Positions 59,204 to 64,000 of a stretch of 64,000 nt of DNA are shown here, piece by piece; positions within the stretch are counted from its first letter, which is position 1; each line of letters opens with the position of its first letter. The stretch comes from DAINPP01 sp963667315 (lineage in GTDB: Bacteria > Thermotogota > Thermotogae > MWEM01), in NCBI GenBank assembly GCA_963667315.1, contig OY763325.1:2604001-2668000 (forward strand), in the 5' to 3' direction. Both the position numbers and the translations under genes were made by a program. Below the pieces are notes generated by a model. The model ran no database searches. It had not been told where the DNA came from and saw nothing but the letters and a program-made list of their open reading frames with translations.

Positions 59204-60541
59204 TTATGTCGGGAGTCTGATGGTGAAGGTGGTTCCCTTTCCCAGCGCGCTCTCTACTTCCATCTTTATTCCCAGTCTTTTGGCGTACTCTTCGGCGATT
59301 GACAGGCCCATTCCCGATCCTCTCGCATCATGACGGCTCTTATCCGCTTTATAGAAGCGATCGAATATCTTGTTTCGGTCCTCTACAGAGATGCCGGGGC
59401 CTTTATCCTCAATTTCGACAAGCATGGTGTACATCCCTTTTTTTAATCGGATATCGACGGTTGAGCCTTCAGGGGAAAATTTTATGGCGTTGTCCAGAAT
59501 ATTGCCGATAATGGATCTGAGGGCGTTTCTGTTAGAGTGTATTTCCCTGTTGGTAAACACCTTGTGTCTGATGGTGACATGATGTTTGTCGGCATAGGAG
59601 GTGTATTCTTCTACCAAGGACATCATAAACTGCTGAAGATCAATCTTCTCGTTGATTTTATCGTTGTCTGCAATATTCTGAGCCCTTGCAAGCTGCAATA
59701 ATTGTTTTACCAGATTGTCCATCCGCTGTGTTGCATTATCAATGGTTTTAATCTTTTTGGCCACTGATTCATCCAGTCTATCCGATTTCGTCAGCAACAT
59801 CCCGGTGCTCATCTTGATGATGGCGAGGGGGGTCTTCAATTCATGCGAGGCATCAAAGGAAAATCGCCGGAGCAGGTTGTAATTTTCCCTGACCGGTTTC
59901 AGAACCATTCCGGCAAGGAGATAGCCAAGTATCCAGGCAAATACGGGAAAGATCATCAGGAATATGATGACACCGTTTCTGAATGAGGTTCGTTCATCAA
60001 TTGCCCTTTGGGTGTCAATCCCCACCCTTATGGTAATGGCCAAATTTGGAATTCGATTCTGAATGACGGTTGTATAAGTTCTGAAGGTTTTTATATCTCC
60101 TTCCTTATCGGTAAATTTGATCGTGGTGAATTTGTTATCATGTTCCGATTTTGGTCCTATTTTTAATTTCAGATTCATATTTTCGGGAATCTTAGCTCCC
60201 AGTTCAAATCTCAAATTTCCTGTTGGATCGTATATCTGAATGAATTGATCCTCTTCAAAGAGAAATTGCGGTAATTCGCCCTCCCCCTCCGGCATTCGAA
60301 ATCTGTCGATGGCCGTTTGAGAAAGATTTGTCAGTTCTACGAGACGGTTATCGATCCTGTTGAAAACGGTCACTTGCTGAAACCTGATCGTGATAAGGGA
60401 AAAGATTAAAACAACACTGAAAATAGCAACGGTAAAGAGTAAAGACCAATTCAGTCTTGCTTTTTTCAGTGCTTTTGGATAGTCTTTTGAGAAATCATCT
60501 TTTTGTCCCGCTTCTGTTCTTTTGAATTTATTGAATAACAT
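59204..60541 (-). CDS. Sensor histidine kinase, CpxA/ArlS-like
   Basis: 445 residues. Two membrane helices (about 33-53 and 195-215) bracket an outer sensor of about 140 residues. HisKA (FDASHELKTPLAIIKMSTGM), HATPase_c (NILDNAIKFS, DKGPGISVEDRNKIFDRFYK, GMGLSIAEE). Its start overlaps the end of the response regulator gene by 14 bases. With the upstream Spy-like exported protein it forms an envelope-stress-type set: the outer domain would sense free versus engaged periplasmic protein. No terminator recognised downstream. Confidence 0.93.
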   Translation of the reverse strand: MLFNKFKRTEAGQKDDFSKDYPKALKKARLNWSLLFTVAIFSVVLIFSLITIRFQQVTVFNRIDNRLVELTNLSQTAIDRFRMPEGEGELPQFLFEEDQFIQIYDPTGNLRFELGAKIPENMNLKLKIGPKSEHDNKFTTIKFTDKEGDIKTFRTYTTVIQNRIPNLAITIRVGIDTQRAIDERTSFRNGVIIFLMIFPVFAWILGYLLAGMVLKPVRENYNLLRRFSFDASHELKTPLAIIKMSTGMLLTKSDRLDESVAKKIKTIDNATQRMDNLVKQLLQLARAQNIADNDKINEKIDLQQFMMSLVEEYTSYADKHHVTIRHKVFTNREIHSNRNALRSIIGNILDNAIKFSPEGSTVDIRLKKGMYTMLVEIEDKGPGISVEDRNKIFDRFYKADKSRHDARGSGMGLSIAEEYAKRLGIKMEVESALGKGTTFTIRLPT

Positions 60542-61196
60542 AGCCTCTGCCTCTTATCGTCTTGAGGATTTCTCCCTTTTTATCCCCGATTTTTTTACGA
60601 ATATTCTTGATATGTGTTCGCAGAACATCCGACCAGAATTCATCATCCTCTGCCCAGAGGTGTTCCTGAAGGGCTTCTTTTGTGACGATTTCTCCCTTGT
60701 GTATCAGCAGGTATTCAAAGATGCTGTATTCTTTCGGGGTGAAATTGATTAAACGGTCATCACGCTTTACCGTTTGAGCGGTCATATTCAGAACGATTCC
60801 ATCCAACTTCAATTTATCCGTTTTTTCCGAAGCGATAGATGCTCGTCTGATGGCTGACTGAACTCTGGCAACCAATTCTCTCGGATCACACGGTTTGGGG
60901 ATATAATCATCCGCTCCGTGATTCAGACCTTTGACCTTGTCTTCGACCTCACCCAATGCGGTCAACATGAGAACAGGGGTGTGAATGCCTTTTTCCCGTA
61001 TCGATTGAAGAATCTCCCAGCCATCTTTTCCCGGAAGCATGATGTCAAGGATGACGGCATCAAATTCATAATCCGTTGCATAGTATTCACCCTCTTCTCC
61101 ATCATTACACACGGTTACCTTATAATCGATATCTTCGAAAAGTTCTTTCATGAGATCAGCGAGATCAAATTCATCTTCTACGATCAGCAACTTCAT
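60528..61196 (-). CDS. OmpR/PhoB-family response regulator
   Basis: 222 residues. REC domain (LLIVEDEFDLADLM, phospho-Asp in VILDIMLPGKDGWE, PKP lysine in DDYIPKPCDPREL) and a winged-helix DNA-binding domain (NFTPKEYSIFEYLLIHKGEIVTK, VLRTHIKNIRKKI, IRGRGYVI). SD GGAGGTGAAGG before ATG. OmpR-family regulators bind direct repeats about 11 bases apart; such a repeat (GTGAAG) lies at 62172-62188 before the first gene of this set, so autoregulation is likely. Confidence 0.94.
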   Translation of the reverse strand: MKLLIVEDEFDLADLMKELFEDIDYKVTVCNDGEEGEYYATDYEFDAVILDIMLPGKDGWEILQSIREKGIHTPVLMLTALGEVEDKVKGLNHGADDYIPKPCDPRELVARVQSAIRRASIASEKTDKLKLDGIVLNMTAQTVKRDDRLINFTPKEYSIFEYLLIHKGEIVTKEALQEHLWAEDDEFWSDVLRTHIKNIRKKIGDKKGEILKTIRGRGYVIQ

Positions 61197-61218
61197 GCCT
61201 TCACCTCCATGATAGTCT

Positions 61219-61245
61219 AAAAAACCTTCCCCGTAAGGGGGAAGG
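61219..61245 (-). terminator. Terminator between Spy-like gene and response regulator
   Basis: CCTTCCCC/GGGGAAGG (61225-61245) with T6 on the minus-strand side. Partial read-through would feed the two-component genes. Confidence 0.75.
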
Positions 61246-61311
61246 CGTTTGTCTGTGTCTTTATTTTACCATTGTCAGGAAGATTTTCTGAAAAAAGTGT
61301 ATGGATGTTTT

Positions 61312-62094
61312 TTATTCCGTGAGGCCTGCTGCGTAATCTTTGACGATTTCAAGGTTGTCTTCGATAAGGAGCGCTCCGAAGAACATCGTTGAGGTGTTTA
61401 CATTTGGAGCTGCCTGTTTCATCGTCTGCATCATCTGCATCGGGTTTCTTCCTGCTGCGTTATTTGAGAACTGCTGTACTTTTTCCCGCATCTCTTCAGG
61501 AAGCTGTTTGAATCTTTCACTGTTCATAACGGCCTTTTTAACGTTTTCCAGAACTGGTCTGGCTGTTTCTCCATTTCTTCCCTGGACCTGTTCATCTCTT
61601 GTACCGATTGCCATCTTTTCAGCAAAATCCTTGCTTCTTCTCATACCGTTCATCGCTGTTTTAACGGCATACTGCATCATCTTTTCCTGCTGTTCCACTG
61701 TGATGAGACCCTTTAGGGTTGTGGTGAATTCTTCTTTAATCGCTGCAAGTTCCGTTCCTTTCTCATCGATAGCGGCATCATGTTTTTCAACCGCTTCTTC
61801 TGTGTCTCCGGCTTTAGCAAGTTCAATCGCTTCTGCGAGTTCTTCTGCAACGTCTTCTTCAACCTTAGCGAGTTCCGCCTGTGTTTCTTCAACAACTGCG
61901 ATGATTTCATCAAGCTGTGCCTTTGAGAATCCCGTGTAATTGAGAAGTGAGATCAACTGATATTCTTTTTCCAGCTGCGCTATTTCTGCGGCTCCTTCTG
62001 CAAGTTCTCCCTTTGGACCGAAATTAAAGCCACCTGCGAATGTCATCAGAGTGACTGCCATCATTACTACCGTTACCAATAAAGTCTTTTTCAT
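61312..62094 (-). CDS. Exported coiled-coil protein, Spy/CpxP-like
   Basis: About 260 residues. Signal peptide (KKTLLVTVVMMAVTLMTFAGG), then a highly alpha-helical mature part with long Glu/Ala/Lys coiled coils (about 70-135) and LTVEQQEKMMQYA, the kind of short motif seen in Spy/CpxP (LTxEQ). Met- and Gln-rich end. Spy/CpxP are periplasmic chaperone-like sensors of envelope stress. The larger size than Spy (about 160) is unusual. Two ATGs follow GGAGGTG; the second (62092-62094) has better spacing. First gene of a set with the response regulator and kinase. Confidence 0.75.
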   Translation of the reverse strand: MKKTLLVTVVMMAVTLMTFAGGFNFGPKGELAEGAAEIAQLEKEYQLISLLNYTGFSKAQLDEIIAVVEETQAELAKVEEDVAEELAEAIELAKAGDTEEAVEKHDAAIDEKGTELAAIKEEFTTTLKGLITVEQQEKMMQYAVKTAMNGMRRSKDFAEKMAIGTRDEQVQGRNGETARPVLENVKKAVMNSERFKQLPEEMREKVQQFSNNAAGRNPMQMMQTMKQAAPNVNTSTMFFGALLIEDNLEIVKDYAAGLTE

Positions 62095-62171
62095 CATTGC
62101 ACCTCCGTAAAGTTTTTTATTTGTTAAAGACTCATACCCTGTATCTACAATTTCATTCTACAAAACGGAGC

Positions 62172-62188
62172 GTGAAGAAAACGTGAAG
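62172..62188. promoter_or_regulatory. Direct repeat, candidate response-regulator box
   Basis: GTGAAG (62172-62177), 5 bases, GTGAAG (62183-62188): identical hexamers 11 bases apart, the geometry of CpxR (GTAAA-N5-GTAAA) and other OmpR-type sites. It lies about 80 bases from the Spy-like gene start and 60 bases from the divergent hydrolase gene, so it could control both. Confidence 0.55.
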
Positions 62189-62248
62189 CTGAAAAATAAA
62201 ATTGTGATATAATAGTTTGTTAAAAGTTAACTTAAAAGGAGGGATGAT

Positions 62249-63103
62249 ATGAAAACGGTGAATGTGATTTTTTATTTCCTGATAATGTCAGTATCTGTTT
62301 TTTCCTGTACGAGCTTTGTATACGATACAGGGGCGTTTTGTGTGAGGGGAATGAACTTTGATTATGAGAATAACCCTGAAGTACGGATGAAGATTGAGCA
62401 TTTTGATGCGCAAACAGCCTTGCTTTTCTCATTTAAAACCCCAATCGGATTTGCCCATATGATTGGTATCAATGAAAGGGGTATATTTGCAACGACGCAG
62501 TCACTTTCAAAAAGATATTTTAAAAAGGATAACAGAAAAACGGTTTTTATCCATGATGTCTTCTTGGAAATGTTGAAATCAGCTTCGGCTGTTTCGGATT
62601 TAGAGGTTTATTTAACGGATAAACGGGTAAGATTCTCCCCCATGATGTATACACATATCATGATAGCTGATAAGAATGGGGGAGCTGTCGCAATTGAAGT
62701 GGGAGAAAGGGATAATCAGATTATCAAAAAAGATGGTGATCTCTTTGCCATGGCTAATTTTCCGCTTTATCAATTTATCGATAAGCCATATGATCAAGTA
62801 TTTGGAAGAGGAGCAGAGAGTTACAAAGGTGTTTGGAAAGCCATGCTTGAATCAGAAGACGGCTTTGGTCTGGAAGAAGCCATGTATACACTTGAACAGG
62901 CAGTTATCCCAACGACGGAATGCTCCGTGATATATTTTCCGTTGAAAGAGGAAATATATGTTGGTTTCGACGGTAATTTCGACAAGATGTGGAAAATATC
63001 TTTGAAATCTGAAATGATCGAAACCTTTAAAGGATTTGATGAAAAGAAAACCTGTCAGCTGAATGCGAATGGCATTTTAAAAAGTGAGTTATTAAAATGG
63101 TGA
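62249..63103 (+). CDS. Exported Ntn hydrolase of the choloylglycine hydrolase / penicillin acylase type
   Basis: 284 residues. A signal peptide (residues about 3-19) ends just before Cys20 in SCTSFVYDTG, and cleavage there would free the N-terminal cysteine nucleophile of the C59-like (choloylglycine hydrolase, penicillin V acylase) linear-amide hydrolases. GMNFDYENN and the later NERGIFATTQS and AVAIEVGE segments fit. It should cut an amide bond outside the membrane; substrates in the family include bile salts, acyl-homoserine lactones and penicillin V, none of which can be chosen here. SD AGGAGGGATG. Confidence 0.8.
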   Translation: MKTVNVIFYFLIMSVSVFSCTSFVYDTGAFCVRGMNFDYENNPEVRMKIEHFDAQTALLFSFKTPIGFAHMIGINERGIFATTQSLSKRYFKKDNRKTVFIHDVFLEMLKSASAVSDLEVYLTDKRVRFSPMMYTHIMIADKNGGAVAIEVGERDNQIIKKDGDLFAMANFPLYQFIDKPYDQVFGRGAESYKGVWKAMLESEDGFGLEEAMYTLEQAVIPTTECSVIYFPLKEEIYVGFDGNFDKMWKISLKSEMIETFKGFDEKKTCQLNANGILKSELLKW

Positions 63104-63237
63104 TAATAGTTTGAAGCCTTAAAGGCGGAAGTGCCTTTGAAAAAGAAATCAGATATTGTATAATGATTTTTACAGGTACCATTTTCAATCATATACAGGT
63201 CAAATACGTTGATTCGTTTTCTGATAGGGGGATTTCT

Positions 63238-64000
63238 GTGAATAGAGAAAACCATTTTGAAAGCATTTTGAACGATTCCGATTTGGGTTTTGCCTATCAT
63301 CGAATGCTATACGATGAAAACGGAAAACCATTGGATTATATTTTTTTAATGGTTAATCAGGCATTTGAAAGGTTGACCGGGTTAATAAAAGAGGAAATCC
63401 TCAATAAAAAGATTACCGAGGTGATGCCGGGAATCGTTGATGATGATTTTGATTGGATTTCTTTTTACGGAGCGATTGCCGATGAAGGTGGGAAGCAGTC
63501 TTTTGAGCAATATTCAGGTATTTTACCACCCTGTTTACCGATATCACGCATGAAAAACTACTTGCAGACGCTTCTAAAGAACTTCTGACGTTTCAATCGA
63601 CCAAAGCGTCATTTAAAATGATTGCCGAAAGAATGAAAATGATTACCGGGGCATCAATAGCCGTTTTAGACATTTTTTCTGAAAAAGATTCTCAATATCA
63701 ATCAGTTGCCATTACTTTGGAACAGAAAGAAATGGCCGATATCGTGGCGATACTTGGATTCAATCCGCTTGAATATAAATGGAAAGGTGAGAAACAAAGA
63801 GCTGAATTATACAAGAAAAATATCATGACAAGCTATGAGCATCTTTCTGATATTCCCGGAATTACTGTTTCAAAGAGGAATCTTGGTCAAATTGAAGAAC
63901 AATTTGGTATCGATAAAATCTATGTTTTGATGATTTTAAAAGGGGACAAAGTAATCGGAGATTTTATCCTTGTTTTTTCGAAAGGCAATCAGTTCAGGAA
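63238..64000 (+). pseudogene. PAS-domain sensor gene, frameshifted, runs off window
   Basis: Start GTG 63238 after AGGGGG. The first 100 codons read as a PAS domain (FAYHRMLYDENGKPLDYIFL, VNQAFERLTGL, ITEVMPGI, SFEQYSG). The frame then ends at a stop near 63588. From about 63519 another frame continues the family sequence with YFTTLFTDITHEKLLADASK and stays open to the window end with a GAF-like part (GASIAVLDIF, KVIGDFILVFSKG). The usual 15 or so residues between EQYS and GYFTTLFTDIT are missing, so a deletion plus frameshift is inferred. The output domain lies beyond the window. Confidence 0.7.

Overview
The window looks like chromosome from a member of the Thermotogota or a close relative; this is inference, since no 16S gene is present. 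The clues are a CCA-adding enzyme fused to DHH and CBS domains, the style of IF-2, a sugar ABC/LacI/glycosidase operon, many chemoreceptors, and a trp operon with a fused trpGD. By eye GC is about 40 percent. Most genes have strong Shine-Dalgarno (SD) sites of the AGGAGGTG type, and GTG and TTG starts are common.

Layout. 1-1957 is a decaying patch: an ATP-binding AlbA_2-type gene with an in-frame stop, and a broken VapBC toxin-antitoxin pair. 2031-7575 (minus) holds the CCA-adding enzyme, ComFC and IF-2. 7858-10147 (plus) is an informational block: seven tRNAs from two consensus promoters, then infC-rpmI-rplT behind an attenuator-like leader, then tRNA-Pro(CGG). 10190-12856 holds a degenerate nuclease-fold protein, an alanyl-tRNA editing protein and a small exported protein. 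12926-18923 (minus) holds three chemoreceptors. 19119-19544 is a thioredoxin-type arsenate reductase. 19747-28255 is one sugar operon: LacI regulator, binding protein, two permeases, a chemoreceptor and a GH42 beta-galactosidase. A HD-GYP sensor follows.

30445-38058 is a complete tryptophan operon (DAHP synthase, trpE, trpGD, trpCF, trpB, trpA). It is preceded by a leader peptide with three consecutive Trp codons and a full attenuator.

38082-45299 (minus) is the most unusual stretch. Two hybrid histidine kinases flank an M42 aminopeptidase, an MFS exporter and five consecutive 36-40 residue ORFs, each with its own SD, behind a near-consensus promoter. These peptides are too short for ordinary ORF calling. 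Two share N- and C-terminal motifs, and one carries a lasso-peptide-like leader with Asp at the ring position. No RiPP maturation enzyme lies nearby, so the function is open. I rate this the best candidate for an undescribed system.

45431-49770 holds CcdA with a CsoR/CstR-like operator, a DUF2207 membrane protein and purA. 49853-54744 holds an AraC regulator and a YbtPQ-like heterodimeric ABC pair. 54742-59101 holds small membrane, methyltransferase, lipoprotein, CysC and PHP genes; the lipoprotein SD is locked in an 11-bp hairpin. 59204-62188 is a CpxP/CpxR/CpxA-like envelope-stress set with an 11-nt-spaced response-regulator box. The right end holds an exported Ntn hydrolase and a frameshifted PAS sensor gene cut by the window edge.
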